Origin: Hydrogenophilus sp.
GTDB taxonomy: Bacteria; Pseudomonadota; Gammaproteobacteria; Burkholderiales; Thiobacillaceae
Reading direction: 5' to 3'
DNA: 64,000 nucleotides
Assembly (NCBI GenBank): GCA_020725265.1
Contig: DYFK01000009.1
Span: forward strand, 54,778-118,777
In this document: positions 52,249 through 64,000 of the stretch, piece by piece
Layout: each line of letters begins with the position of its first letter
Position numbering within the stretch: the first letter of the stretch is position 1
Translations under genes and position numbers: made by a program
Notes under the pieces: model-generated
The model's database searches: none
What the model was told of the DNA's origin: nothing
The model's input: only the letters and a program-made list of their open reading frames with translations

Positions 52249-52313
52249 GAGATGGGGAAACGGTGCGGCCTGGCGCGCGGCTCGGTGAGGGCGACATGCT
52301 GGCACGCCGGTGA

Positions 52314-53706
<1,393 letters not shown>

Positions 53707-53710
<4 letters not shown>

Positions 53711-54048
53711 GTCCGGGCATTCTCCAGACCCTGGCTTCGGCCAGCCTGATCGGCCTGATCTTTCTGGGCGTCGCCTGGGAACTTTGGCTGGCACCGTTGC
53801 GCCCGGGTGGTTCCTGGCTGGTCCTGAAGGTACTGCCCCTTCTGGCGGCGCTGTTCGGAATCCTGCGCGGCCGGCTCTATACCTATCGCTGGTCGACGTT
53901 GATGATCTGGCTGTATTTCACCGAGGGGGTGGTGCGCGCCTGGTCGGATACGGGGGCATCGGCGGTTCTGGCCATGATCGAGATCGGCCTGTCCCTGGCG
54001 TTTTTTCTGGCTGCTGCGTTTTTCACACGCCGGGCGCCCCGCTATTGA
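53707..54048 (+). CDS. DUF2069 membrane protein
   Basis: A 113-residue protein with about four membrane spans (LIGLIFLGVAWELWL, LPLLAALFGILRG, STLMIWLYFTEGVVR, EIGLSLAFFLAAAFF), typical of DUF2069. Function unknown. Its start overlaps the HugZ-like gene stop, and its own stop lies inside an FNR-type box. Confidence 0.85.
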
Positions 54049-54058
54049 TCAAGGTCAA
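54045..54058. promoter_or_regulatory. FNR/ANR-type box before the membrane cytochrome
   Basis: TTGAT-CAAG-GTCAA matches TTGAT-N4-ATCAA with one change. A -10-like GAGAAT lies at 54081-54086, about 30 bases downstream of the box centre, where a class II FNR promoter would place it. A further inverted repeat, ATTAGT-ATCC-ACTAAT (54094-54109), lies between that and the gene start. Confidence 0.78.
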
Positions 54059-54141
54059 CCCCGATTGTTGCGGTATCCAAGAGAATTGACGACATTAGTA
54101 TCCACTAATAAACTCCGCCGCAATTTCTCACAGGACGCGCC

Positions 54142-54921
54142 ATGACCAAGATCAATTTCGTGCATTTCAAGTTCCTCCCCATGTCCATGCGGGTACTGTT
54201 CAGCATGGTCCTGCTGGTGTTCGGCGTGGGGTATCTGATGGCCATGATCCAGGTCTGGGAGAACCATGCCGGCAAGGATGGCGACCCGATGCTGTCCGCC
54301 AAGGATCTGATGATTGCTTACAGCGGCAACCCGGACGGCACAAAACTGGAAACCGCGCTGCGCGGTTCGATGGCGGACATGCTGCCGGACGAAAAGCGGC
54401 AGGTCATTTTCGAGTGGCTGCACAGCGGCGCCGATGAGGATACGTTCACCAGCAAGATCGATCCGGTCCTGCAGGAACATTGCGTCATGTGTCACAGCCC
54501 GGATGCCAATCCGCATCTGCCCAACTTCACTTCGCCCGAAGGCGTCGCCAAGGTGACCGCCAGGGATGAGGGCATGAACCTGCATACCCTGATCCGGGTT
54601 TCGCATATCCACCTGTTCTCGATCACTTTCATCTTCTTCATCACCGGCTTCATCTACACCCATGCCCACGTGCGTCCGACCTGGCTGAAGTGCGTGGTGC
54701 TGGCGGTGCCGTTCGCCACCCTGATCACCGACGTGGCTTCCTGGTATCTGACCAAGGTCTGGACCGGGTTTGCCTGGGTGGTCATCCTCAGCGGCGCGCT
54801 GATGGGGTTCTCGTTCGCGATCATGTGGATTACCTCGATGTGGCAGATGTGGTTCTATCGGGTGCCGGAGCACATCATCGAGAACGAAGGTCGGATTCCT
54901 TGCGTGCATCGCGAAAACTGA
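54142..54921 (+). CDS. Membrane-bound monohaem cytochrome c of unknown function
   Basis: A 259-residue protein: one N-terminal span (about 17-37), a periplasmic domain with haem motif C114-V-M-C117-H118, then three more spans (about 153-173, 181-200, 208-234) and a short tail. Histidines H154, H156 and H157 near the second span could be redox or metal ligands. I know similar uncharacterised proteins in sulfur- and nitrogen-cycle proteobacteria but no assigned role. An FNR box precedes it and a terminator follows, so it is a single-gene, probably oxygen-regulated unit. Confidence 0.75.
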   Translation: MTKINFVHFKFLPMSMRVLFSMVLLVFGVGYLMAMIQVWENHAGKDGDPMLSAKDLMIAYSGNPDGTKLETALRGSMADMLPDEKRQVIFEWLHSGADEDTFTSKIDPVLQEHCVMCHSPDANPHLPNFTSPEGVAKVTARDEGMNLHTLIRVSHIHLFSITFIFFITGFIYTHAHVRPTWLKCVVLAVPFATLITDVASWYLTKVWTGFAWVVILSGALMGFSFAIMWITSMWQMWFYRVPEHIIENEGRIPCVHREN

Positions 54922-54938
54922 GCGGCCGGCATTCACGT

Positions 54939-54966
54939 GAAAAAGGCGCCAATTGGCGCCTTTTTC
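54939..54966. terminator. Bidirectional terminator between cytochrome gene and leuA
   Basis: The perfect stem GAAAAAGGCGCC/GGCGCCTTTTTC (54939-54950 with 54955-54966) has an AATT loop. It is symmetrical, with T-runs on both strands, between convergent genes. Confidence 0.9.
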
Positions 54967-55006
54967 GTTGGTCGCGAGGAAGTCGCGACTCGACGGATGG
55001 AATGGC

Positions 55007-56557
55007 TCAGACTTGCGGGTGGGCTCGCTCTTCCGCGCCGTACAGTTTGTTGAGCGCGTTCAGATAGGCCTTGGCCGAGGCGATGACGATGTCGGTATCG
55101 GCACCCTGGCCATTGACGATGCGTCCTTCCCGGTTCAGCCGCACGGTGACCTCGCCCTGCGCGTCGGTGCCGGTGGTGATGTTGTTGACCGAGTAGAGCA
55201 GTAGGGTGGCGCCGCTGCCGACCATCTTTTCGATGGCGCGGAACGAGGCGTCGACCGGACCGCCACCGAATTCGTCGGCGCGGATTTCGTTGCCGCCGTC
55301 GGACAGCACGACATGGGCGTGCGGTGTCTCGCCGGTTTCCGAGCAGACTTTCAGGGAAACCAGCTTGAAGCGGTCGCAGGCATCGAGGTTGGCGTCGACC
55401 GAGACCAGTGCTTGCAGATCCTCGTCGAAGATTTCCCGTTTCTTGTCGGCCAGTTCCTTGAAGCGTGCGAAGGCGGCGTTGAGTGCTTCCTCACTGTCGA
55501 GCACGATGCCGAGTTCCTGCAGGCGCGTGCGGAAGGCGTTGCGGCCGGAGAGCTTGCCGAGGGTGAGCTTGTTGTGGCTCCAGCCGACATCCTCGGCGCG
55601 CATGATCTCGTAGGTTTCGCGATGCTTGAGCACGCCGTCCTGGTGGATGCCGGACTCGTGCGAGAAGGCGTTGGCGCCAACGATGGCCTTGTTGGGCTGC
55701 ACCGGATAACCGGTGATCTGCGACACCAGGCGGGAGGATGGCACGATCTGCGTGGTGTCGATGCGCGAGTCGCAGCCGAACACGTCGCGCCGCGTCTTCA
55801 CCGCCATCACGATCTCTTCCAGCGAGGCGTTGCCGGCGCGTTCGCCGAGACCGTTGATGGTGCACTCGACTTGGCGCGCGCCGTTCATCACGGCGGCGAG
55901 CGAGTTGGCCACCGCCATGCCGAGGTCGTTGTGGCAGTGCGTCGACCACACCACCTTGTCCGAGTTGGGTACGCGCTCGATCAACTGGCGCATGCGCTCG
56001 CCCCATTGCGCCGGCACGCTGTAGCCGACCGTGTCGGGCACGTTGAGGGTCTTCGCGCCAGCCTGGATGACCGCGTCGAACACGCGGCACAGGAAGTCGA
56101 GCTCCGAGCGCACCGCGTCCTCGGCGGAAAACTCGACGTCGTCGGTATATTCCAGGGCCATCTTCACCGCCTTGACGGCGGCTTCCACCACTTGGTCCGG
56201 CTGCATGCGCAGCTTCTTCTCCATGTGGATCGGGCTGGTGGCGATGAAGGTATGGATGCGGCCGGAGGCGGCCGGCCGGATCGCCTCGCCGGCGGCGCGC
56301 ACGTCGCGCTCGCTTGCGCGCGCCAAAGAACAGACGGTTGATTGCGTGATGGTACCGGCGATGGCGCGGATGGCTTCGGCATCACCAGGACTGGCGGCGG
56401 CGAAGCCTGCTTCGATGACGTCGACGCCGAGCCGCTCGAGCTGGCGCGCTATCCGGATCTTTTCATCCTTCGTCATGGCGGCGCCGGGGCTTTGCTCGCC
56501 ATCGCGCAGGGTGGTGTCGAAAATGATCAGGCGATCGGGTTGCGTGCGGGGGGGCAT
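55007..56557 (-). CDS. leuA: 2-isopropylmalate synthase
   Basis: Commits 2-oxoisovalerate and acetyl-CoA to leucine synthesis. The 516-residue protein starts with [18 protein letters not shown], has the metal motif [33 protein letters not shown], and a C-terminal LeuA regulatory domain for leucine feedback. GAGGAG site. Last gene of the ilvB-leuA cluster, 27 bases after pssA. Confidence 0.97.
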   Translation of the reverse strand: MPPRTQPDRLIIFDTTLRDGEQSPGAAMTKDEKIRIARQLERLGVDVIEAGFAAASPGDAEAIRAIAGTITQSTVCSLARASERDVRAAGEAIRPAASGRIHTFIATSPIHMEKKLRMQPDQVVEAAVKAVKMALEYTDDVEFSAEDAVRSELDFLCRVFDAVIQAGAKTLNVPDTVGYSVPAQWGERMRQLIERVPNSDKVVWSTHCHNDLGMAVANSLAAVMNGARQVECTINGLGERAGNASLEEIVMAVKTRRDVFGCDSRIDTTQIVPSSRLVSQITGYPVQPNKAIVGANAFSHESGIHQDGVLKHRETYEIMRAEDVGWSHNKLTLGKLSGRNAFRTRLQELGIVLDSEEALNAAFARFKELADKKREIFDEDLQALVSVDANLDACDRFKLVSLKVCSETGETPHAHVVLSDGGNEIRADEFGGGPVDASFRAIEKMVGSGATLLLYSVNNITTGTDAQGEVTVRLNREGRIVNGQGADTDIVIASAKAYLNALNKLYGAEERAHPQV

Positions 56558-56584
56558 GATGGGCTCCTCTGGGCGGGCGTGGAC

Positions 56585-57391
56585 TCACCGCGACTCGGAC
56601 TGTTTGTCACCATGTCGGCGTCCGAAATGGCGCCGCAGCCAGTAAATGTAGCCTGAGCAGGCATAGCCAAGCAGCAGCATGAACAGGACAATGGGGGGAT
56701 CGATCGAGACCAGGGTGAACGAGAGCGCGATACCAACGATGACAATGAACGGCACGCTGCGCCGGAGGTTGATGTCCTTGCCGCTGTAGAAACGGAAATT
56801 GGTGACCATGGAGATGCCGGCGAACAGGGTGAGTGCCCAGGCCAGCCAGTCGGTGGCGACCAGGTTGATGCGATTGTCGACCACCACCCAGATGAAACCT
56901 GCAAGCAATGTCGCGGCGGCCGGGCTTGGTAGGCCGAGAAACCAGCGTTTGTCCTGGACCGCGAGCATGGTGTTGAAACGGGCCAGCCTCAGGGCCGCGC
57001 CGGCGCAATAGACGAAAGCGGCGATCCAGCCGAGCTTGCCCAGATCCTTGAGCGCGTAGCTGTACATCACCAGCGCCGGAGCGACGCCAAAGGAAACCAT
57101 GTCGGACAGCGAGTCATACTCGGCGCCGAACGCGCTCTGGGTATTGGTCAGACGCGCGACCCGGCCATCGAGTCCGTCCAGGATCATGGCGATGAAGATC
57201 GCCACGGCAGCCTGTTCGAAATGGCCGTTCATGGCCTGGACGATGGCGAAGAATCCAGCGAACAGGGCGCCTGTGGTGAACAGATTGGGCAGCAGATAGA
57301 TACCGCGCCGGCTCGGTTTGATTTCCTCGGCGCAGGCAGGAGCGTCGGTCGCCGGCGTTCGCGCGTCGTCGCCGCCAGGTTCCGTTGTCAT
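56585..57391 (-). CDS. pssA: CDP-diacylglycerol-serine O-phosphatidyltransferase
   Basis: Makes phosphatidylserine in the membrane. The 268-residue protein has about eight spans and the CDP-alcohol phosphotransferase signature DGLDGRVARLTNTQSAFGAEYDSLSD-type pattern (DGxxAR...GxxxDxxxD). It lies two bases after psd. Coupling to psd gives phosphatidylethanolamine. Confidence 0.94.
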   Translation of the reverse strand: MTTEPGGDDARTPATDAPACAEEIKPSRRGIYLLPNLFTTGALFAGFFAIVQAMNGHFEQAAVAIFIAMILDGLDGRVARLTNTQSAFGAEYDSLSDMVSFGVAPALVMYSYALKDLGKLGWIAAFVYCAGAALRLARFNTMLAVQDKRWFLGLPSPAAATLLAGFIWVVVDNRINLVATDWLAWALTLFAGISMVTNFRFYSGKDINLRRSVPFIVIVGIALSFTLVSIDPPIVLFMLLLGYACSGYIYWLRRHFGRRHGDKQSESR

Positions 57392-57393
57392 GA

Positions 57394-58050
57394 TCAGAGC
57401 TTGGCCAGCACGTCGCTGGCCGCGCGCACCTTGTCGCCGAGTGCGACGCGCGGCTGGGCGTCGACCGGCAGATAGACGTCGACCCGTGAGCCGAAGCGGA
57501 TGAAACCGTAACGATCCCCGCGTTGGAGGCGATCACCCGGCTCGACATAGCAGAGAATGCGCCGGGCGATCAGGCCGGCGACCTGAACGCTGGTGACATC
57601 CTTGCCGTCGGTGGTCTGGAACCAGACGGCGTTGCGTTCATTTTCCAGCGAGGCTTTGTCGAGGTCGGCGTTGACGAACTTTCCGGGGTTGTACCAGCGT
57701 TGCCTGACGATTCCGTCGACTGGCGCCCGGTTGGAATGGACGTTGAACACGTTCATGAAAACGCTGATCTTGAGCGCTTCACGCTTGAGCCAGGTGTCCT
57801 CGGTTCTTTCGATCGCCACGATGCGTCCGTCGGCGGGCGAGGAGACGAGTCCCTCCCCGATGGGGACGATACGCGCGGGGTCGCGGAAAAACTGGAGCAC
57901 GAACAGGGCAATCACCCAGACGGGGGTGGCCCACGCCCATCCAGCCAGCAAGGTCACGGCCAGGGCGGCGACCACGGAAATGGCGAGAAACGGCCATCCT
58001 TCCCGGGCAATCACGGGATGGGGCCAGGGGGCTTTTCGCGGAGGGGCCAT
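57394..58050 (-). CDS. psd: Phosphatidylserine decarboxylase
   Basis: Decarboxylates phosphatidylserine to phosphatidylethanolamine. The short (about 218-residue) archaeal/betaproteobacterial form has two N-terminal spans and motifs [22 protein letters not shown] and [10 protein letters not shown]. The pyruvoyl-forming serine lies in [11 protein letters not shown]. The start at 58050 ([18 protein letters not shown]) fits family alignments; 58062 and 58119 are in-frame alternatives. Confidence 0.9.
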   Translation of the reverse strand: MAPPRKAPWPHPVIAREGWPFLAISVVAALAVTLLAGWAWATPVWVIALFVLQFFRDPARIVPIGEGLVSSPADGRIVAIERTEDTWLKREALKISVFMNVFNVHSNRAPVDGIVRQRWYNPGKFVNADLDKASLENERNAVWFQTTDGKDVTSVQVAGLIARRILCYVEPGDRLQRGDRYGFIRFGSRVDVYLPVDAQPRVALGDKVRAASDVLAKL

Positions 58051-58127
58051 GCCGATGCACATCTTGGCGGGTCTGGGATGGAATATTGGGGCTGACGGGT
58101 GGCTCTCGCCCCCCGTCAAAGGCCTGA

Positions 58128-59681
<1,554 letters not shown>

Positions 59682-61391
59682 TCAAACCAGGATCATCTCG
59701 GACAGGCCCTTGCCGGCCGGAATCATCGGAAACACGTTTTCACGCGGATCGGTCAGGAAATTCAGAAAGACCAGTTTGTCCTTGTGCTTGCCGAAGGCAT
59801 CGCGCAGCGCAGGTTCGACATCCTCCGGCTTCTCGATGGTGATGCCGACATGGCCATAGGCCTCGGCCAGCTTGACGAAGTCAGGCAACGAATTCATGTA
59901 GGACTCGGCGTAGCGCTCCTCGTAGAAGAACTCCTGCCACTGCCGGACCATGCCGAGATAGCCGTTGTTGAGCAGGATGATCTTCAGTGGCAGGTTCCAC
60001 TCCTTGCAGGTCGACAGTTCCTGGATGTTCATCTGGATGCTGCCTTCGCCGGTGACGCAGGCCACCATCGCGTCAGGGTAGGCCATCTGCACGCCCATCG
60101 CCGCCGGCAGGCCGAAGCCCATGGTGCCAAGGCCACCGGAGTTGATCCAGCGGCGCGGCTTGGCGAACTGGTAGTACTGTGCCGCCCACATCTGATGCTG
60201 GCCGACATCGGAGGTGACATAGGCGTCACCGCCGGTCACTTCGTACAGCTTCTCGATCACGAACTGCGGCTTGATCACCGGCGCGGCGCGATCGTATTTC
60301 AGGCAGTCCTGTGCACGCCACAGTTCGATCTGCGCCCACCAGGCCTTGAGCGCGGAAGCATCCGGCCGCTCCTTGCCGGATTTGACCTGCTTGATGATCT
60401 CTTCGACTACCTGGGCGACATCGCCGACGATGGGCACGTCGACGCGGACGCGCTTGGAAATCGAGGAAGGGTCGACATCGATGTGAATGATGCGACGAGC
60501 TTCCTTGGCGAAATGCTTGGGATTGCCGATCACGCGATCATCAAAGCGCGCGCCGACGGCCAGCAGCACGTCGCAGTGCTGCATGGCCATGTTCGCCTCG
60601 ATGGTGCCATGCATGCCCAGCATGCCCAGGAACAAGGGATCCGGCGCGGGGTAACCACCAAGGCCCATGAGCGTGCTGGTGGCCGGGTACCCGAGCAGCC
60701 GGACCAGTTCGGTTACCTGGCTGGCGGCATTGCCGAGCACCACTCCACCGCCCGTGTAGATCATCGGCCGCTTGGCCTCCAGCAGCATCTGCGCGGCTTT
60801 CTTGATCTGGCCGGCATGGCCTTTGTTGGTCGGATTGTAGGAGCGCATGGAAACGCTGGCCGGGTAGTCGTAATGACAGGCGTGCTGGGTGACGTCCTTG
60901 GGAATGTCGACGACGACCGGGCCCGGGCGGCCGGTGGCCGCGATGTAAAAAGCTTTCTTAATGGTCAGGGCCAGTTCGCGCACGTCCTTGACCAGGAAAT
61001 TGTGCTTCACGCAAGGGCGAGTGATGCCAACGGTGTCGACTTCCTGGAAGGCGTCCTGGCCAATCGCGGCGGTTGGCACCTGACCTGTAATGACTACCAT
61101 CGGAATCGAGTCCATGTAGGCGGTGGCGATGCCGGTGACGGCATTGGTCGCGCCCGGGCCCGAGGTGACGATGGCGACTCCGACCTCGCCGGTGGCTCGG
61201 GCATAGGCATCGGCGGCATGCACGGCGGCTTGCTCGTGGCGGACGAGGATATGCTTGAAGTCGTTCTGTTTGTAGATTTCGTCGTAGATATTGAGAACGG
61301 CGCCGCCCGGATAGCCGAAGATGTGCTTGACACCTTCGTCGCGTAGGCAGCTCACGACGATTTCCGCACCGGTCAATTCCTTGTCAGCCAT
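59682..61391 (-). CDS. ilvB: Acetolactate synthase large subunit
   Basis: The ThDP-dependent catalytic subunit, first committed step to valine, leucine and isoleucine. The 569-residue protein has HIFGYPGGAVLNIYDEI, the catalytic-glutamate region (LVRHEQAAVHAADAYAR) and the ThDP motif (GEGSIQMNIQELSTCKEWNLP). The ATG at 61391 (MADKELTGAEIV) is chosen; a longer frame start has no support. First gene of the cluster. I could not find a convincing leader-peptide attenuator in the short 5' region. Confidence 0.96.
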   Translation of the reverse strand: MADKELTGAEIVVSCLRDEGVKHIFGYPGGAVLNIYDEIYKQNDFKHILVRHEQAAVHAADAYARATGEVGVAIVTSGPGATNAVTGIATAYMDSIPMVVITGQVPTAAIGQDAFQEVDTVGITRPCVKHNFLVKDVRELALTIKKAFYIAATGRPGPVVVDIPKDVTQHACHYDYPASVSMRSYNPTNKGHAGQIKKAAQMLLEAKRPMIYTGGGVVLGNAASQVTELVRLLGYPATSTLMGLGGYPAPDPLFLGMLGMHGTIEANMAMQHCDVLLAVGARFDDRVIGNPKHFAKEARRIIHIDVDPSSISKRVRVDVPIVGDVAQVVEEIIKQVKSGKERPDASALKAWWAQIELWRAQDCLKYDRAAPVIKPQFVIEKLYEVTGGDAYVTSDVGQHQMWAAQYYQFAKPRRWINSGGLGTMGFGLPAAMGVQMAYPDAMVACVTGEGSIQMNIQELSTCKEWNLPLKIILLNNGYLGMVRQWQEFFYEERYAESYMNSLPDFVKLAEAYGHVGITIEKPEDVEPALRDAFGKHKDKLVFLNFLTDPRENVFPMIPAGKGLSEMILV

Positions 61392-61467
61392 GGTGTGGAT
61401 TCTTGCAGTCCAAAAGGTGAGAAACACTAGCGAACGCCCTAGGCCAGGTCAAGCCGGGCTGGCCGCC

Positions 61468-61496
61468 AAAAAAAAGGGTTTGGCTTGGCCAAACCC
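61468..61496 (-). terminator. Rho-independent terminator of the tRNA-Lys genes
   Basis: On the minus strand GGGTTTGGC pairs with GCCAAACCC over a three-base loop and is followed by eight Ts (61468-61475 on the plus strand read as As). It separates the tRNAs from ilvB. Confidence 0.92.
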
Positions 61497-61503
61497 TCGA
61501 ATT

Positions 61504-61579
61504 TGGTGGGTTGTCACAGGCTCGAACTGTGGACCTACGGATTAAGAGTCCGCTGCTCTACCAACTGAGCTAACAACCC
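61504..61579 (-). tRNA. tRNA-Lys (anticodon CTT)
   Basis: A 76-base tRNA with encoded CCA. The acceptor GGGTTGT pairs with ACAACCC, and the anticodon loop CTCTTAA gives CTT for AAG. This matches the very heavy AAG use of highly expressed genes in the window. Four bases after the second tRNA-Lys. Confidence 0.96.
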
Positions 61580-61583
61580 CGAT

Positions 61584-61659
61584 TGGTGGGTCGGGTGGGA
61601 CTCGAACCCACGACCAACGGATTAAAAGTCCGCTGCTCTACCGACTGAGCTACCGACCC
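61584..61659 (-). tRNA. tRNA-Lys (anticodon TTT)
   Basis: A 76-base tRNA with encoded CCA. The acceptor GGGTCGG pairs with CCGACCC, and the loop CTTTTAA gives TTT for AAA/AAG. It is the first gene of a two-tRNA unit and differs from its neighbour mainly in the acceptor and T arms. Confidence 0.96.
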
Positions 61660-61671
61660 GCCGAAACCGCG

Positions 61672-61701
61672 ATTATGTCAGAGACGGGGAATCCAGGTCA
61701 A
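61672..61701 (-). promoter_or_regulatory. Sigma-70 promoter of the tRNA-Lys pair
   Basis: Read on the minus strand: TTGACC, an 18-base spacer, CATAAT. The -10 ends 13 bases before the first tRNA base, a normal distance for a stable-RNA promoter. Confidence 0.7.
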
Positions 61702-61725
61702 ACCGGAAATACCCGTCGCACTCCG

Positions 61726-62358
61726 TCAATAGGTGACGGTTTTCGAATTCCTGGCGGGCTTCGCCGGCGTCACGGACTTGGGCTTGCTGTAAGTGACTTC
61801 CTTGATCGCGGAGTTCGGTGCCGGTTCCGGCAACTTCGTTTCCGCGAACTGGGTATTCTTGGTCTTGTAGTCATCCATGAAGGCAAGGACACGATTCATG
61901 CGCACCTGTCCCGGAATGAACATGACGATTTCGCCATCCGGGTCATAGATGTACGAGGTCGGGTAGAAATCGACCGGACCGACCTGACGGAACGGGCTGT
62001 CCGGGTTCCGTCGGGAGCCTCCGGCGACGATGGCGTGCAGTTCCTTGTTCTGACGCATCGCGGTCTCGCGCACGAGGTTCTCATCCGGCCCGTAATCCAA
62101 GGCGACGCCGATCACGACGAAGTCCTTGCGTTTGTTGAGTTCGTTCAGCGTGGGGACTTCAACCCGGCACAACGGGCACCAAGGCGCCCAAAAGTTGACC
62201 ATGACCCATTTGCCCTTGAAGTCGGAGAGTTTCAGCTTCTTGCCGTGAATATCGGTGAACTCGAAGTTGATCGCTTTCGTGGGGGACTCGTTGGCCTGAG
62301 CCGGCGAAACAACCAAGGCGGCGATCCCGACGAGGAGAACGCCCAGCAGCTTACGCAT
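61726..62358 (-). CDS. TlpA-type periplasmic thioredoxin
   Basis: A 210-residue protein with an N-terminal signal peptide (MRKLLGVLLVGIAALVVSPAQA) and a thioredoxin fold with redox site C61-P-L-C64 (NFWAPWCPLCR) and the following cis-proline region (YPTSYIYDPDGEIV). It probably reduces periplasmic disulfides or cytochrome c thiols. It follows the YeeE/YedE gene by 89 bases on the same strand and may act on that transporter or its substrate. The C-terminal 40 residues are Lys/Pro/Ser-rich. Confidence 0.85.
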   Translation of the reverse strand: MRKLLGVLLVGIAALVVSPAQANESPTKAINFEFTDIHGKKLKLSDFKGKWVMVNFWAPWCPLCRVEVPTLNELNKRKDFVVIGVALDYGPDENLVRETAMRQNKELHAIVAGGSRRNPDSPFRQVGPVDFYPTSYIYDPDGEIVMFIPGQVRMNRVLAFMDDYKTKNTQFAETKLPEPAPNSAIKEVTYSKPKSVTPAKPARNSKTVTY

Positions 62359-62447
62359 CAAGTTTCCTTTCCATCTCACCGCGCTCTAGGGGCGGCCTTG
62401 AATCCATTATCGGCGCCAGTGTCCGACACTTGAATGAAACATTTGCA

Positions 62448-63545
62448 TCAGGCGTCGCGCATCATCAGATAGTACTGGACTTTCATCGTGATCGCCGATC
62501 CCGCGACGATGCCGAAGAACACAATGAAGGAACTGAGTGCCAAAGTTGATACACCGGTGACGGCCTGGCCAATCGTGCAGCCCATCGCGGTGATACCGCC
62601 GAAACCCATGAGCACGGCGCCGATGATGTGCCGGAACATGTCTTGGGGCGAATTGAAGTATTCCCATCGGAAACTCCGGCTGTAGACCGAATAGATGAAA
62701 GAGCCGAGCACGACTCCGAACACGCTGGCGACACCGAAGGTGATGCGCTTGTCGCGCCAATAGGCCCACAGATCCATGACGTATGCGAGCGGACCTACGA
62801 AGGTCATGGATTCCGCGAGCCTGGAGTCGGTGCCGAGATAAGTCAGCTCCATGGTTTCCGGATCCTCGCCAAAGCCGAGGTAGCCGGTTACATACCAGCC
62901 CCCGGCGACGACCAGGCCAACGACCAGGCCAGCCAGGATGTTGTCGCGGCTATGCCGGAACTCCTTGTTGGCGAACACGAAGGCCAGGATCAGCAGTGCG
63001 AGGACGATGGCGACACCCAGTTGCGAGGTTTTGTCGGCCATGCCCAGCAGACTGGGCAGGGTTTGCAGCCCGTCGACGTGGATGGTGAAGATGTCCGCGC
63101 GCAGTACGCCATCGACGAAGATGCGCAGGATGCCGTTCATGGTGACCAGGGCGGTGTAGCCCAGGAACAGGAAGACCACCACGGACTTCAGATTGCCTCC
63201 ACCCAGCCGGACCAGGGTACGTTGGCCGCAGCCCCCGGCCAGGGTCATGCCGACGCCGAAGGTGATGCCGCCGACCAATGCGGCGAACCAATGGATGGTG
63301 CCGCGGGTGTAATAGGTCTGTCCGACATCCATGTAGTTGTAATAGACAAGCAGATTGGTGCCGAGTATGGCCAGACCAATGCCCAGCAGCCAGGCACGCA
63401 TGCGTCCCCAGTCGCTCATGTTGACGACATCGGAAACGGCGCCCATGGTGCAAAAGCTGGTCTTGTTGGCGACGTACCCAAAGATCAGCGCAAGAAAGAA
63501 GCCAAGCCAGGCAACGACCAGAGCCGGGTTTTCCACGGTATCCAT
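62448..63545 (-). CDS. YeeE/YedE-family sulfur-compound transporter
   Basis: A 365-residue permease with about nine to ten spans and the Sulf_transp family (DUF395) motifs: KTSFCTMGAVSD (C32), GGCGQRTLVRLGGGN (C106) and MGCTIGQAVTG (C323). Characterised relatives (TsuA/YeeE) take up thiosulfate through conserved cysteines. In this sulfur oxidiser it may import thiosulfate or another sulfane species. The start has a GGAGACTGAGG site. Substrate is inferred. Confidence 0.86.
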   Translation of the reverse strand: MDTVENPALVVAWLGFFLALIFGYVANKTSFCTMGAVSDVVNMSDWGRMRAWLLGIGLAILGTNLLVYYNYMDVGQTYYTRGTIHWFAALVGGITFGVGMTLAGGCGQRTLVRLGGGNLKSVVVFLFLGYTALVTMNGILRIFVDGVLRADIFTIHVDGLQTLPSLLGMADKTSQLGVAIVLALLILAFVFANKEFRHSRDNILAGLVVGLVVAGGWYVTGYLGFGEDPETMELTYLGTDSRLAESMTFVGPLAYVMDLWAYWRDKRITFGVASVFGVVLGSFIYSVYSRSFRWEYFNSPQDMFRHIIGAVLMGFGGITAMGCTIGQAVTGVSTLALSSFIVFFGIVAGSAITMKVQYYLMMRDA

Positions 63546-63625
63546 CCTCAGTCTCCTCGGAGGTGTGTCTTGTTTGTTAGGGTGGCGGATTATTGGGTGC
63601 TCGGAAGCAGGATGACAATGCCTTT

Positions 63626-64000
63626 TCAGGGCATGTATCGCGTCGGATCGATCAGTCCGGCCTGATCGAACCCCTGTCGCCGTAGCCGGCAGGAATCGCA
63701 GCGGCCACAGGCCCGGCCCAGTGAATCGGCTTGATAGCAGGAGACGGTCAGGTGGTAATCGACGCCGAGTCGGGTGCCCAGCCGGATGATTTCCGCCTTG
63801 CTCAGGTTGATCAGAGGCGCCCGGATGGCGGTCGTGCTTCCGTTGGTGGCGCGTTTGGTGGCGACGTCAGCCAGGTGCTGGAAGGCTTCGACGAAGGCGG
63901 GACGGCAATCCGGGTAGCCGGAATAATCGAGAGCGTTGACGCCGATATAGATGGCTTCCGCGTCCAGTACCTCGGCCCAGCCCAGGGCCAGCGCCAGCAT
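63626..64000 (-). CDS. queC: 7-cyano-7-deazaguanine synthase, partial
   Basis: The C-terminal 124 residues of QueC, which makes preQ0 for queuosine. Visible motifs: [19 protein letters not shown], the zinc-binding [20 protein letters not shown] and the C-terminal [10 protein letters not shown]. The reading frame continues past the window edge, so the N terminus with the ATP loop is missing; an apparent start at the edge ([10 protein letters not shown]) is internal. Confidence 0.95.
   Translation of the reverse strand: MLALALGWAEVLDAEAIYIGVNALDYSGYPDCRPAFVEAFQHLADVATKRATNGSTTAIRAPLINLSKAEIIRLGTRLGVDYHLTVSCYQADSLGRACGRCDSCRLRRQGFDQAGLIDPTRYMP

Overview
The window is a contiguous, gene-dense, high-GC chromosomal segment of a motile, nitrogen-fixing, sulfur-oxidising bacterium. 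It is most likely a betaproteobacterium of the Thiobacillaceae/Sulfuricella/Rhodocyclales kind. The grounds are the ilvB-ilvH-ilvC-psd-pssA-leuA gene order, lysC next to tRNA-Ser, the DciA/SecA pair, a DUF3149 peptide behind the cco genes, and sat-aprBA without an aprM gene. This assignment is an inference from gene content. No insertion sequence, prophage, CRISPR array or clear pseudogene was seen, and no gene-free stretch exceeds 300 bases.

Layout. 0-5.8 kb: nifHDK on the minus strand with a textbook sigma-54 promoter and a NifA-type site, a divergent draT (NifH ADP-ribosyltransferase), then an Rnk-like gene. 5.9-12.3 kb: housekeeping genes (katG, tRNA-Ser, lysC, a BI-1/YccA protein, pdxA, rsmA). 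12.4-20.8 kb: a complete cbb3 oxidase locus, ccoI-ccoS-ccoNOQP-ccoG-ccoH plus a DUF3149 peptide, with an FNR-type box before ccoN. 20.8-28.1 kb: minus-strand flagellar genes flrB-flrC-fliEFGHI. 28.1-33.3 kb: the divergent chemotaxis genes cheV-cheV-cheY-cheZ-cheA behind a near-consensus FliA (sigma-28) promoter. 33.4-35.9 kb: an EAL-like/HDOD protein, SixA and a lipoprotein. 36.0-41.8 kb: the sulfite-oxidation genes sat, aprB and aprA, a cysteine-rich YkgJ-type protein and a SAM hydrolase. 41.9-47.3 kb: an HD-GYP protein, two uncharacterised small proteins, a DUF4254 protein and a DUF5672/SEC-C/TPR/glycosyltransferase fusion. 47.4-54.9 kb: secA, dciA, aroK, a VanZ-like protein, wrbA, a HugZ-like protein, DUF2069 and an FNR-box-preceded membrane cytochrome. 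55-61.4 kb: branched-chain amino acid and phosphatidylethanolamine synthesis. 61.5-64 kb: two tRNA-Lys genes, a TlpA-type thioredoxin, a YeeE/YedE sulfur transporter and the 3' part of queC.

How the parts fit. AprBA and Sat oxidise sulfite to sulfate through APS and yield ATP. The YeeE/YedE permease could import a reduced sulfur compound. The cbb3 oxidase respires at the low oxygen that nitrogenase needs. DraT offers post-translational shut-off of NifH; its usual reversal partner draG is not in the window. Flagella and chemotaxis would place the cell in an oxygen/sulfide gradient.

The parts with the most unexplained biology are: the YkgJ-like gene behind aprA with a strong hairpin in its leader, the FNR-preceded monohaem membrane cytochrome, the SEC-C/TPR/glycosyltransferase fusion with DUF4254 next to secA, a long perfect palindrome inside an unknown gene, hairpin-forming intergenic sequences repeated inside the nif operon, and two FNR boxes whose half-sites double as upstream stop codons.
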